Part shown: in pieces, positions 38,885-52,213 of the stretch
Numbering within the stretch: position 1 is the first letter of the stretch
Layout of the letters: every line of letters starts with the position of its first letter
DNA from: Carallia brachiata
Lineage: Eukaryota > Streptophyta > Magnoliopsida > Malpighiales > Rhizophoraceae
Length of the DNA stretch: 64,000 bases
Assembly (NCBI GenBank): GCA_021464245.1
Contig: JADCRB010000025.1
Coordinates: 1,708,193 to 1,772,192, forward strand
Reading direction: 5' to 3'
Notes under the pieces: generated by a model
Databases searched by the model: none
The model's input: the letters and a program-made list of their open reading frames with translations, nothing else
Told to the model about the DNA's origin: nothing
Made by a program: the position numbers and the translations under genes

Positions 38885-41800
38885 TAATTGGGAATTGCCT
38901 GATGACTTTTTGTTTTGTTGTTTGGAGAGAGAGACAGAGAGAGCCAATCGTGGAGAGGGCAGAGAGGACAGCCAGGCAATTGAACCTCTAACGGAGATGG
39001 TTTTTATCGTTGTTGTTGTTGTTGTTGCTGTTGTTGTTGCTCTTCTTGTTTTATGAGGTTAGGAGACTTTCTTTCGTTGTCAATAGACTATCTTGTTCTT
39101 TGGGCAAGAGGGAGACGCAGAGATCCAGAACACTCACTGGCCCCTCACTTTTTGCATCGACGTCGACGAGCAATTATAATTTCGTAATATTATTAATTAT
39201 TAGTATAACAGAACTTTTTATTTTCATTTTAATTATGTAGGCCCTTTTTATGTAAACAGCGTAACTATTATGGGTATTTTATAGAATTTAAAAGGAATGA
39301 CCACCCATAATTTCTTACCCCTAATAAAAGAACATGTAATAATTTAAAAGAACCTTTCTAATTAGATTAAACAACCCATTTCGTCTTTATAAAGCATTTC
39401 GTTTGGATTGGGTTGGATCGCATGGCACCTTAATTCTCAATTTGAGAGCAGAAGAACAGATGTGTTGTTGAGATATTTAAATGTTTTTACTCAAAAAAAA
39501 AATTAGATATTGTACCTAAATCTCACTCTATAATCTCATTCTTACTTACATACAGAACATTCTAAACCTTACTTAGCTCCTAAGCACAAATAAAAAGCCG
39601 TGACCAATTTGGGCGGGAGACATGGCAGGTGTGAAACATAATTTGCGCACAAAATTTGGATTATTTACAGTAATTATTTTTTTTTCAAAATAAAAGAACA
39701 ATTTTATGCAGAGTAATGACTCCGACCTAGTTAGGATGACAATGATTTATAACTACCAAAAATAGTAATTAAATAGTGCTCTGACATGCGTTTCTTATAA
39801 TTGATTTGGGTTCTAGTTCCCGTACTGGCGCTCTCCCAAATAAAAAGGAAATTTATTTGTAAGTACAGTATTAGATTTCAAACTCGTTAATACTGTAATC
39901 AGGTTTAGAGGATATTTGTTTAGACCCAACGGTACTCTGATGGGGTTCTTCCTTTGGGAAAAGTTGAATAGGGACGTCAACGGTATAAAAATCCGCTTCA
40001 GCCTACACATCTAATAATCGCGGTACCTGCGATAAATCTTTTTTTTTAATAAAAAAAGAGGGATGACAATGATTTATATGGTAAAATCTATTAGAAATCG
40101 TTTAGATATTTATCAAATAAAGATGCAATAAAAGAGAGACGTTATTTCTCGCAAAGATTGGTGATGTAGAACATTTATTTTTCTTTTTTTTAATTTTTTA
40201 CTTATTCTAATGGAATCAAAAAAAAAATAAAAAGATCCTTTTCGCCACGAGTCTGAAACTCGAATGGCAGTGACCAACAAAATGGAGACTATTGATTTTC
40301 CTAACTATGCACTATAGTGTCTGTTAAACCAGTTAGTCTAGGTCTAAGATATTTAAAAAAAAAGTCATTTTCAGTCTAAAAATACTCTGCTATGTCTCTC
40401 TTTGTTGTCGATGCTCTTCTCTCTACCTTTTGGCATCTTAATCGTTTTGATTTTGGGAATAAGAAATAGAGAAGGAGATAAGAGAGAGACCGAGGCCACA
40501 AAAAGAGAAGAAAAAGGCAATCAGGTAAAGAATGATAAGAAATAACGGCAATCAAATAGATTGAAGGACAATTGGAAAGAGGAGGAGGAAGAGAAAGTGT
40601 AATCAGATAAAGATTCGGTTTTTGAGTATGTTGGGTCCACAAAAAGAAGTTAGTGTGCTTGTTCAAACATATCACTATTGATTATCTAATGCATTTGATG
40701 AAACTCCTTGTAATCAGTAGTATTATATGGATAACAAGTAGTGGAAAATAGTTTGCATTTTGAACGGTTGCAACCAGAATTTAAATTATTGTCGGTTATA
40801 TATAGAAAATAATTTGCTAGTGATTCACATACAATTGTTTATTTTAAATGAGATTACTCTATTATTAAGTTCGAATCCTTTGAAAATTGATAATAATAAG
40901 ATATCAAATGCCACCAACACTAAAAATCTTGAGGTACTAGTACCAAAGAACAAGACGAGCAATCGTATAATAATGTTGGCTTTACCTCCTATGACAGGCT
41001 AGATAATGGGAAGAACGGTGGGGCAGATAAGAAGAAGAACAACAACAACAAGAAAAAAGATCAGGGTTTGGAGTCAGAGGGAGTAGCTAAGAGATGCACG
41101 AACCAAAAATCTTTGGCTATCTGCATTCTTAGTTTTCAGATTAGTAATCTTGTCTTTATTTTTCTTTTTATTCCGCAATAAGTTCTATTTAAAAAAGTTG
41201 GTGAAGTGAACCTTGATGTATAATATAGGTGCTACACGAGAACTAGTTATTGTCTAAGATAAAAGGCATAATGGCTTGATGTATAAATTAGATATAACAC
41301 AATGTTGAATAGCAAAAAAAACTCAATCGTGTACTTTGTTGGCCTTTGTAATATATGTCCAATTTTAAGGGACAATAGGTGAATTATGGAATTAAAAATC
41401 TAAATGTCTGACATCTAGTTCATTAATTTATAAGTGGAATTGGAAAAACCAGTTATAATTGATTCAAAGGAGAAAACTTATAAAAAAGCTACTTGTCATA
41501 TTATTGTCAGATTTTAGTTGTCATTGCTTTTATTATGGTCATCGATTATCAGCATTTGATGTCCATATGAGGAGGTCCCTCTGTCTTCTTTTGCTAGTTT
41601 TATTAAGCTTCTTGGACTTGTAAAATCTCTATGGACATTCTAATTCTTACATTTGTGCCCTTTTTTTGAAATATTTTCCCTTATTCAATATCTCTCAGTT
41701 GATGTGGAGATGACTACAATTATGTTTTCCAATCTTTGAATATTTATCAATGTATATGTTATCTATTGGAGTCAATCGAAAAAAACTATCTTAAAATAAA

Positions 41801-44800
41801 GAAGAAATTAGTTTTCCCTTGTATGTAAGATGAACTAGTGGGTATTTGGAATTTTTGCTTTTGCTCTCCACATCATTTAGAGATTTCTTTATATTAAAAG
41901 AATTTATGTGTATCTATATTAGAGATATGTGGAGAAAATTCATTAAAAATTCAAAACGACACTATCGATACTTGATTGATCTAGCCTTAAAATATAAATA
42001 ATTAATACCAGAGTCTATGGATCCTATTTGAGCATATAAATTTATATTTTTTTTCTAGGTTTTTCTTTTTAATTATTTATTAATTCTCAATTTTATTCAT
42101 GATATCATGATAGGTGGTAGCAAGAAATAGTGAAATCATACTACATATATTATTGACATCATTCTGCATATTGTTTTCATTATTTTGGTTACTTTCTGTC
42201 GGTTGCATTTAAGACAAACGTCTTTCATTCAAATATCAACAATAATGGTAACACTTGCCTTGATATCTTGAAAGAGCAATAGAGCCTTGCCCCAATTATA
42301 TCCAAGCTCATTGTTTAAAACGCTAAATGTGTCTTACCATATAAAAATAACGTTTGACTTTTGTGCATTAGATTGTTTAATTGGTTTTTAAAAAAATTTA
42401 TTACCAAATAGTTTGAGAAAACAAAATAAATAGGTAGTTTGCGATCCGAAATGTCGTCATGACTAGTGTTACTAGCTCTTGTCATGGAGTTTGATGTAAG
42501 AACCAAAAACCTTATTTGACCATTTTATGTATTGGAACGTTATCTTCTAGGTTTATATTTCCTTATTGTTGGTCTTTGAATTGCATTGTTGGATCAAATT
42601 CTTTAGAAAGGCTAACTAATTATATAAGAAAATGACATAAAGGGAAAAATTGTCATCACCATTGATCCATTTTAAAAGACAACTGCGGTAAAGGCCATTG
42701 TCCATTTCCTAACAATGTAATCTAACGTTCCTTCCATAAGCCAAGTTGCCAAAAGGTGAAATAATGCTTAAGCACACAATAATAAGTACATCTTCTAACT
42801 CAGTTATATTTAGATCTTTTTGGATAAATATAATTGCTCCACTAGTGACACCCACATATGCACATATGCAGATTAAGGGGTGTTTGGTTTTGCTGTTACT
42901 ATTGCTGATTGTTGATTACTATTACTGATTGCTATTACTGGTAAATAAAATGAAATTATAGTATTTGGTTAAATTAATATCAGCTGCTGCTGATCAAACA
43001 ATAAAATAACTATTTTATATATCTTATTTTATATATCAAACAATAAATAAATTATGTTGAAGTTGCGTCATCACAGGAAGCCTACACATTTAGTTCCCAA
43101 CCTCCTCAAGTTTCACAGACTTCTCATTAGATTGCGTAAAAATCATTCATTTAATATTTACATTGATGCCTTTGGTAAAATTTCTCCTTTTGTTTAGAAT
43201 CCATGAGAAAATAAAAAAAAAAGGAGAAAATGGAAGGAAAAGTCCTCATGGCCCCCATGTAAAAATTTTCCGACCAAATTAGGTGATAAAGTTGGAGGAA
43301 AATGTTAGTTGCTAGATTAAATTATAAATTGCTCTCATTTCTATTTTCAATTCAAACTAATTCCTTAATAGATAATAAAATTATATATATATTCCTTTTA
43401 TTTAATAAATGTTATTAACCAATTTTTAGAATTATAGAAATGCCAGTTTTTCTGTTTGTGTTTGTTTTACGTTCAAATGAAATAACAAAAAGAAGATATA
43501 TAAAAACGTATTGTTTATTATAGGCTTATTATATAAAAGGTTAATTATTCAATTTAAAAATATATTATAAATATATACCTACACAATATTTTGTACCACA
43601 AATAATTTATTAATTTCATACTTTAATTTTTTAATTGACTAAATAAAGCGTATCATATCATAGTTAATTTGTATATATATAGGGATAAGTGTCATTGTAT
43701 AAATATTAATTTTCTTTCTCTTTACTTCTTATCACAATCAAACGAAAAATCATATTTTTCATTCATTAACTTTCCCACTCTTTTCCACTTATTCAAACAA
43801 CTATTGAAAAAATTATTTTTTTCACATTTTCTTTTTCACAACTTTCTTTCACAGTTATGGTTTGTGTGGATTTGAAAGTGGGGTGTAAAAGAAAGTAATG
43901 AAAAAGAAAATAGTAGAAAAGAAAGTAATTTTTTTGATAGATATTTAGATATATTAAAAATAGGTGAAAAAGAAAATTTTTCTTATCCTTTTCTTTCTCA
44001 ACCATTTTTTTCTTATCATATTCTCACAATCCAATAAACTATCAAATTCAAATCCATACAAAGCTTTAAGAGTGCATCTACATAATATGTAATTAAAAAT
44101 TATAATTTGGCTCACTTAAAAGATAAATTAAATTAACTCAACTCTAAATACAAGTAAAAACTGAAAATTTAAGTAAGGTCTACTAGACATAAAAAAATAA
44201 TAAAATAGATTTATGTGATATAAAATTTATAATTAAATTATATTATAAAATAAATAAAATTAACAAGTACTATTATTGATAAGTAATAATGATCCCTATA
44301 ATAAAAGAGCTGATTACACAAACAAAATAAATGATTACTGATTTCATTTCAATAAAAAAGTTTAAGTTACCGGGTCTATACCGAGTGATTAAAAAATATA
44401 TATATATTTCTTTTTGAAGCTTGTGTTTTGGCCTCATACAGTTTTGGAGAGATTGACAATCTCTATTGGACACTGTTAAGGGACTGTGTAAACACTGCAA
44501 TCCTCCTTACCCCAATCTTTTTCTTATAAAATGTAATTATAATATTTTATGGACTTGGTATAGGCGTCGAGCTCGGTACCAGTAGCCTAGCCTTTGCATC
44601 AAATTGGAAACAATATAAATGTCACAGAGGCAATTCATAAGTGTTCATTATTAGTCTATAAGAGCTTACAGGTGCACTTTTTTTTTTTTAATTTTTGAAC
44701 ACAAGGTGCAAATTTTCTTATCCTTTCGGTAGATTAGGTGCACATGTATTTTAGTGCAATTTTAGCTACAAAGCCCACCTCAAAAGAGCTCAGTCCACAT

Positions 44801-44932
44801 AAGGGAGCTCAGTCCGCATAAGGGAGAAAGAAGAAGGTGGGTCAAAATGTGCACCAGCAAAAAAGAAAAACAATGTGGGGCAAGTGAAAATCTAACTTTA
44901 TTGGATTGGATATGGAGCTGGAAAGTCGGGAG
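38573..44932. other. 6.3-kb gene-free region upstream of GRV2
   Basis: The first 400 bases should hold the GRV2 5' UTR and promoter; they include a (TA)n tract at about 38850-38880 and GA-rich sequence near 38925-38945. A GTT repeat lies at 39013-39041. The rest to 44930 is AT-rich with frequent A/T runs. Near 42878 the sequence GGGGTGTTTGGTT looks like one end of a hAT-type MITE, but no matching opposite end was found. I see no gene or RNA here. Confidence 0.5.
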
Positions 44933-46240
44933 TCAGACCTTGACTTTGCCAGCAAGCATAAAAGCCTTGTAGGTGATGGATCTAACCAGTTGAGGCCCGC
45001 CCCAAGCATGCTCCAACTCCTCAACCATCTTCTGAGGTAGCAAATCCACACCCTGGTCTTTGGCTGTGGTGACTGCTGACCATGACCTCAACATCTTCAA
45101 AAATCCTTGAAAAGACAGCTTCTTTGGTATGTCCAACTCTAGTGGTTGTCCTTCAGAACCCAATCCCACATTTGCAAACGGAAACGGAAGTTTCCTATAT
45201 CCATCAAACAAGTAAAGGATGTTGGGGTTCCAGAAAGGGAGAGTTGTGTCGTGGAACCTCTTCATTATGGGATCAAATGTGGGGCTAACGACGACATCAT
45301 TGTAGCACCAGACAGCAAGCACACCACCAGGCTTTCGAAGCAAGCGTGTAACAAGGGAATAGAATTTTGGGAGGTCGAACCAATGCACTGCTTGGGCCAC
45401 CGTGATCAAATCAACTGAATTCTCACCTCCGATCAAACTCATCACTTCATCATCGGATGTAGAAGGCTGGGTGTGGATGTATCGAATCCGGGGATGCGCC
45501 ATTGCACGACTTAATTGTTCTTCACTCACGTCAGTTCCAATCACTTGCTCATAATGCTCAGCAACCTTGCAAAAAGAGGGAAAAAAAAAAAGGGCATCTG
45601 CACATTTGAGGCCAGTGTGAACAGTTACAGTACACAGCAGCACGAGGAGCTGCCCCGAGTTTATAATATTGTGCTTGACAGACACACAAGGTAAGTCATC
45701 TGAATCTAAAACACGGAAGTCTGTTCTCTGAAACCCAAATGCATTTGATACGCAATTATTTCAGAAGTCCAATTCAGCTTTGCCCCTTTTGCTCCTACAT
45801 GTTCAATTTATTCTAACAAACTAGGAGAGGACCATATCAGATCAAAACTGTCATAATGGAATAGAAACTTCGACCAGATGGGCGAATAAAAATGGTGAAG
45901 AAATTCAACAGGGAACTGATGATCAGGTCCTTATTCAGCTTTTTTGTTCAAAAAATAAAAGCAAAGAAAAAAGAAAATACAGAAATACCCGGACACAAAA
46001 GCAAGAACCAGCATAAACAAAAGAATCATATGGCTTTGTGGGATCAAAAAAAGTCAAACGAAGAGGAGGAAAAAAAATATAAATACTAACACCAAGAGCG
46101 GCTTGGCCATTGCCGGTGCCAACATCCCAAGCCAAAGAGTGATGAGGGGTGAGAGCAGCCAGCATTGAATACCATTTGGTTGGATAGTTTGGCCTTGCAT
46201 CCACGTACAGATCGGCTTGTTTATCAAACAGTCCTGCCAT
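44933..46240 (-). CDS. SAM-dependent class I methyltransferase (Methyltransf_11-like), two exons
   Basis: Exon 1 is 46091-46240 (50 codons) and exon 2 is 44933-45565, giving 260 residues with an intact frame and a GT-AG intron. The start MAGLFDKQADLYVDARPNYP matches the start of the plant family annotated as putative methyltransferase DDB_G0268948-like. Motif I of the SAM pocket is WDVGTGNGQAAL (about residues 38-49). GTDVSEEQL is the acidic loop after strand 2, and DLITVAQAVHWFD (about 110-122) is the motif II/post-II region. The C-terminal LRSWSAVTTAKDQGVDLLPQ is also typical. The family is cytosolic or nuclear with substrate unknown, so no specific reaction is claimed. It is the only host gene besides the 158-residue membrane protein whose frame is unbroken here. 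Confidence 0.93.
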
Positions 46241-47699
46241 TTTTCTCCGCTCCCTGCTCCCCCAACTTTCTCCGGCCGGCCCCTTCCACTAAACTTCAGC
46301 TTTATGAACGTGCCCCCAACCTTTTTTATTTTATTTTATTTTGGCACTTCTTGGAAGCTTGGAAGGGCCGAAAGAAATAAAAGATAGATCCATCTTGCGT
46401 TGTATTACAGCTGGAATCAAATTTTTTATTCAATTTGACTTTTTATTTTTCTGATAAAAAAATTACAGATATATCAATTATCATATTTATAAGTTAATAT
46501 CGAATTAACTCTCATGTGAGTGTCTCGTTTAACCCTATTCACAGGTAATAATCTCATCTGAGTACTGTTAAACTCAACGAGTCTCTTCCAATCTGACCAT
46601 AACGATTATCGAGTCTTAAATTAATTGCAAAACCATTGATTGGAGACTAAAAAAAGTATTGCTTCGTGCACAGTCGCTTAATGAAACTCAGATTTAGGCC
46701 ACAAGTAAGGAAAACACGTTAAATTACCATCAAACTATCATATCGAGTGGTCAATTTAGCTCAATCTTATAAATAGGAGTCAATTTAATTGAATTGATTT
46801 AGTACTTATGCTGTTGTAGTTTTAGTTTCCTGATTAATATATATTTATAAATAATTAAATGGAATTGTTTTTGAAGTAGTAAAATAAACTAAATTAAACC
46901 TTTATCATATTAGTTTTTGTATTTATTTTAGTGAGAGTCACTAATTTATCATATTAGTGTTAGAATTCATACTAAATTCTTTAAAGTGTGAGAATTTGAT
47001 TGAATGTTTGCATTTCAAAAATTTCAGTGCCAAAATAATCTATAAAATTGAATGGAATTGAATTCTATAAAATTTTTTCATTCAAACAAATTATAAAGAA
47101 ATTATGTTTACGTTAAAAAGAAAAAGTTGTCCTGGTTTTCTTAGAAAGCAACTTTCTAGAAATAATAAGATTCGTGCCGTCGTGAATAATCTTAATTTTA
47201 CTTTTACTAGAGGACAAGCAAGTTTAACAAATATATTTCTTTTTTTGACTATAGACAAATATATTTCATCCTGAGGGAAAGCACGCAACTACAAGCAAAG
47301 GGAAATTAATCAAGTCGCTCACACATTCGCTGTAGGAAGGCTCTTCCTATTTCAGGTGAATTTTTGTGGACTCGATCCACTTTTTCTCATGTTTTTAGTC
47401 TTGCTGATATGGATGTAGCACATCCTTTTCTCATGGTTTACGCAACATCTGCATTAAAAAAATAATGTTTAAAAAAAATTGAGCTTTAATGATCTTTAGG
47501 TATTCTCAGTTTTGAAACTTCAAGATCAACATCCTGTGTGTCCATGTTTGAATTTATCAATATATCCAGCTTGAGGTTGAGGGAGGATTATTACGACACA
47601 ATTTTTTGTACGCTATAAATTTCAAACCAAAAGCCCAGCTGCAAGATATGAATAGAATTATGTTGAATTTTCAGGGTTGTTTACTGATTTTTTATCTTT
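46241..47699. other. Spacer upstream of the methyltransferase
   Basis: The first 150 bases should contain its promoter; TTTTATTTTATTTTATTTTG lies at 46324-46343. A possible degenerate SINE-like segment (46470-46620) has GAGTCT-type motifs but no clear ends. Nothing else was recognised. Confidence 0.4.
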
Positions 47700-49440
47700 C
47701 CTGTTAGGAGGTTACCTGCAATGTCCGGCCCACGGCTTGCAAGGGACTATTCAACAACTTAGAGAGTCTTTTAAAGAAACTGCATAGACAGTGTGATGCC
47801 CTTGATAAACATAGTTTTGGAAATAAACACCTGTCTAAAGTGGAGAAAGAGCGTGGAGATTGATCATGTCAAGTATGAAGGCTTCATTGTACGCCAACAA
47901 CCATAACATGTAGTAATCAAGCATCTTCTGATTATTCCCTCGGAAATAATTTGTCTGCTTGTACTTTGTCGTTTTTTTTTTTTTTTTGGTCTTTAGGAAC
48001 TGAAGACCAGCTGGTTGAGAAAGGAAAAGTTGAGGGAAATAGTAAGGATTAGAACTCTGCGTAGGTAGTGGAAGCAGCGCTTCCCATTAGTTGAGTTAAA
48101 AATCGTCATCGTAATTATTAAATTTTGATATATTGACTTGATCACAGGTTTGTCATTATTCGATTCCACTTCATTATTGATGGCCATAAACAAAATACAT
48201 CACTACGGACAATCTAGATTACTCTGCTATGACCATTTCGTCTCTTAAAATGCGGGAGAAAGTCTCTAAGTTTCGCAGCATAATAATATCTTTTATACCG
48301 TTGTTAAGTGCATAACGCTAGGGTTTGCCATATTTTTCAACAAATCAAATTACCATGTTTAGGAGAGGTTACTAATGTTTTCTTGGATGTGTTAATCTGG
48401 CCAAAAGGTAGAAGTTCTCTTCTAGATGTATGCTTCTGCCTTTGTGCTTTGCATGCATTTGATTTTGTACATGGTAACCTTGAAGCATTCACATGCCAAA
48501 ACCTCTGTAACTAATCACTGGCTTGGATGGCAATGCTGTCATATTTCATAAGGTCATTTCTATGTCCCAGATGACTGTCATTGGAGACTTTTTCTTTTTC
48601 GTTTGTTTCTTCTGACATTGAAGATCCAACATCTTTTCCCTAGAGGTCATCAAGCTCATGTTATAAGCATGTTATACAAATTCTTGTTGCAAGATATTTG
48701 GATACAACCAACACGGATCCCCTTCACCTAGTGGAAACCCAGTGAAAAAACAGGGGCGTATGTTGTGCCTTGCATGCACAGTATAGAATGGTCAGAAATT
48801 TCAACAATTATTTCACAAGATAAGTTCACTGGTTAAGAATTTGACTTTAGATGTACTTTATTTCAAATTCGGAGCTCACTGGGTGTTGTTCGAATTCCTT
48901 ATGAATGAGTGACACATAAAATTTATTGTAAATCTCTTGTAGTCAATAGATCTTAAAATAAAGACATTTTTCTTACCCTTAAACTTTAGTAGTAACAAAA
49001 AAAAAAACAAAAAAAAAAAGAAGTTTTAACAATTATTTTCAAGAATAGCAAGGTAAAATTGAAGACATGAGGTACTTTGATTCTCTCTGTGGAAATCTGC
49101 GTTGAAGAGATAGATTTATTTAAGTTTGTATCTATACTTCTATGCCAAGAACATGTGTGTTTAAAATTTCTGAAAGAACTTGCTTCAAATGGAATCCCGT
49201 TAACTCTTGTTTCAAGCAGGTCAGGCCAAAACCATTGGTCAAGCAAGCAGAGTAGGCAGTGCAAGTTCCGCAGATATTACCAATCTCCTCACCACCATTA
49301 TAAGCCAAACAATGGAAAGCTCCGGACAGAGGAGTCATCAGATTCTGACTTCTTTTTTGACAGAAAATGATCATGTTTCGGATGTTGCCTCTAACATCTT
49401 GATGCATTGCGAAAGGACTACTAGTTGCCTTTGCTTTTGA
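47700..49440 (+). pseudogene. C-terminal remnants of an mnmG/GidA homolog
   Basis: Three separated pieces fit the C-terminal domain of plant MnmG/GidA (the FAD-binding tRNA-U34 carboxymethylaminomethyl-modifying enzyme of organelles). At about 47755-47893 the sequence reads LLKKLHRQCD, then HSFGNKHLSKVEKE, then in a shifted frame VKYEGFIVRQQ. At about 48205-48280 it reads NLDYSAMTISSLKMREKVSK. At 49216-49437 it reads KTIGQASRVGSASSADITNL, the diagnostic C-terminal motif of the family. The order and exon-like borders suggest an intron-containing gene copy. The large N-terminal FAD domain is absent upstream, and one-base losses occur near 47850 and at the start of the third piece. It is therefore a truncated relic. 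Confidence 0.72.
47973..48110 (-). repeat. Short interspersed repeat, possible copy 3, inside the mnmG relic
   Basis: A T run at 47973-47988 is followed on the plus strand by sequence whose complement has a GCAGAGTTCTAATCC core, like the cores of the copies at 15061 and 53600. Weak. Confidence 0.3.
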
Positions 49441-50929
49441 AGGCGCTTCCTAATTTTGTTGAGCGCACAAGTGTTGAGGAATAGTGGAGTGACAAGAGAG
49501 CTCTTTCTCTTAATTACCTCTAGGCCTTTGGAAACATCAAATGGGAAAATTTTTTAGAAAAATTAGGGGCTGCCGGCAGCTCTTTGTTTATGCTGGTAAG
49601 TATCATCTCCTTTTTCGAACATCCCTTGCTTTTGTTACCTAAAGAATTGGAAGGTTAATAGGCAAGTCCATTCTCATATTTCTATGAAGAGTACTCGTAC
49701 CTGTATACCGTATCATCACCGGCAGGCATGGTCGTTTGACCTTTTTGTTTAATTTCTTTTTTCGATTTACATTTATTACAGATTAAATTTAATTTTGTTA
49801 TAAATTAATTTTAATTATCATACATATAATATATATTATACATTAATTTTAATTTTTATAAATATTATACTTAATGAATATGTGTACTTAAATCTGTTAC
49901 ATATTAAAATTAATTATTATATAAATAACACATATTCATATAAAAAAAAATTAAAATTAATAGACCACGATAAATCTCACTTCTCCCTTTCTCTCTCCTT
50001 TCTCTCTTTGTTTCTCCCCCTGCATCCCCCGTCTCCCCGCCCCGTCCAGGTAGCATTATTGTTCTAAGAAGCGATTTTCAGGAATGTTACGTACGTAGCA
50101 TATATTCTTAAAAATTGTACATCTTCCTATTGGCATACAGCAAAGCTGCACTAATAACTCTCGATAAGCACAAACACACACACACAAGGGGAAAAAAAAA
50201 AAAAAGACAGGAAAGCTTTAGTACTTTTCGCTGCCAGTGCAATGTTACGGGGAAAATGAATCTATTTAAGGTCCCTAAAATCCAATTCAAAAATTCTTGA
50301 AAAAATTATTAAACTTGGTTAGGCTAAAGAAGGAAAGTTGATCACAATGGTGTGATAACAATTGTTTGCAATTGAAAGAAGAGTCCCATTTACATGGCTG
50401 AAGATTTGGCTTGAGATCAAGAGCACAAGTGTGACCCCAGTTAATAAAAAAATAATTTTTTTTTTTTTTAAACATGCAAATTTTTCACCACAAATCAATA
50501 GATGTGCAATTGACTTATAAAAATATTTAATAACAATTGGTTGCGCAATCTTTTATTTCTAATTGCGCATTTTACTACTCTAATTACATATTTAATAATT
50601 TTGATGGAAAAATTAAAATTGGAAAAATAATTAAAAATATTAATTTTGTTTAATGAGACTCACAATTAGAATGTTCTTAAGCATAAACATTTAAAAAAAT
50701 TTTAATTTGATTGGCTTCAAACATAAGTCAAATTAACTTAATTTTAAATATAAGTGTAAATAAAACTTTAAGTGAATTCCAATTGAAATAAGAAAAGGTA
50801 AAACGAATTGATTTAATGTAAAATCATGCATATGTTATAGTTACAAAAATGTGAGCAAAATCTACAAAAAAAAAAAATAAACATTTATCTTTGTAGAACT
50901 AAAATTAAGGTGAGGCCTCAACCTTTGTC
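49441..50929. other. AT-rich spacer, no gene seen
   Basis: Contains a nearly pure A/T stretch (49790-49960), a CT-rich tract (49980-50030) and several A runs. No coding similarity. Confidence 0.5.
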
Positions 50930-51656
50930 GACCACGGTGGGCGACTGCTCGTCCGGTGGTTGTTCGTCGTCATCCGTAGTGGGCTTTGTGAGCTCTCGGT
51001 GCCTCTTTCTTTGCTTGTCTGCTCATCTGGTTATCCAGTGGTCATTTTCCAGGGGTATTTCGTTGGTTTAGATCCTATGTGCCTGCTCTCCTCGCACTTT
51101 TTGGACGGCCTCTCTCGCCTCATCCTCGTCTCTTTGTGGTGGTTGGTGGGGGAGAGGCATTTTGTTGGGTGTTGGCAGCCTTGTACAGATCTGCGTTGTG
51201 GTTGCTGCTGCTGGTCTCCAGTTTTTGTTTGGCTCTCCGTCAGCTTTGCTCTCCATGGGTTGTGGTTATGGGGTTTACATGCGCTCTATGAATAGCGCTT
51301 TGTCGATTCTGGTAGCGATGTTGCCTTCAGCCTCTGAACCTTGTCGCCATTTCCAGATATACCGGGGTGTCACCATCATTGAGCAGTGGGGATCCAAAAG
51401 CTTTCGGCTGCTCTCCCTCCCTGCAGGTCATTTTCTTTCCTGGACAGTGGGCCTGAGTCATCAGCTTATTTGGGCCTGTATGGTTTCCGCATGTGATGGG
51501 CTGTTGCTGTGTGGGAGGGGGGGGGGGGGGTGTGGTTTCTGTTGTATATGCTTAGGAACCTGATCTCCTTTTGTTTGTAAAGTTTGTGGCCGACTTTTTG
51601 TATTTATATCTAGTTAAATGGAATGCATGTTTGCTTGTGTTTAAAAAAAAAAAAAC
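50930..51656 (+). mobile_element. Possible retroposed insert: G/T-rich block ending in poly(A)
   Basis: Base composition changes sharply at about 50925, from AT-rich to G/T-rich. It stays so to about 51560, then ends in a short AT stretch and an A run at 51643-51655. That outline fits the 3' part of a non-LTR retroposon on the plus strand. No reverse transcriptase or RNase H motif is visible in any frame, and I could not find a convincing target duplication. The open frames here look like by-products of the G/T bias. A run of 14 G lies at about 51517-51530. Confidence 0.3.
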
Positions 51657-52213
51657 CAAAAAAAAAGAAAAAGTTGAGGTGACTCAATTTACAATGATGC
51701 AATACGATAATGTCTCCAAATATACCCTTGAAAATTACATAACATGCCATTTGTGTGTTCCACAAAATTTATCTATAAGTTTTTTTTTTGGGATGCTTTT
51801 TTAACCCTCCAATTAATGTTTTTTGTTATAGTAAACTTGAAAAATCATATGCTCGTCTTCTGTTTCTCTTCCTCCTTTCTCTCTCTCTCTCCCCTGTGGT
51901 TGGCGGGTGTGAGCTTTCTTAATTAATTAAGCGCAAACCATTCATTGCGTCAACAGCCCTTTGAATACGTCCACCCTGCGAAAATCCGATTAGCCCTCCT
52001 CTCTCATGCAACAAGAAAATTGCAGAAGCAAACTCCATCTTTCGTGCTTGGAATCTTCTCTACAACTTCGAAGCTAATCTCTCCTACGTACCCAATATCT
52101 AAATCCAAGGCCGGTGAAAGAGAATGGATGATGACACAGACGATATCTTGATAACAGATATTTGATTTTCTATTTTATTTTTCCAGACATTTTGGGGCGT
52201 TGTATTTGCTCAA
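51657..52213. other. Probable promoter and 5' leader of the 158-residue membrane protein gene
   Basis: CT-rich sequence at 51870-51895 and an intron acceptor-like TTATTTTTCCAG ending near 52187, 27 bases upstream of the start codon, suggest a 5' UTR intron. No other feature was recognised. Confidence 0.35.

Noticed and set aside
39010..39240. Leucine-rich plus-strand frame
   Set aside because: It is the translation of a GTT/CTT simple repeat.
42878..43030. Possible hAT-type MITE (GGGGTGTTTGGTT end)
   Set aside because: No matching inverted end or 8-bp duplication was found.
50960..51563. Several overlapping open frames of 62-133 residues
   Set aside because: They arise from G/T-biased sequence; no two frames show family similarity.
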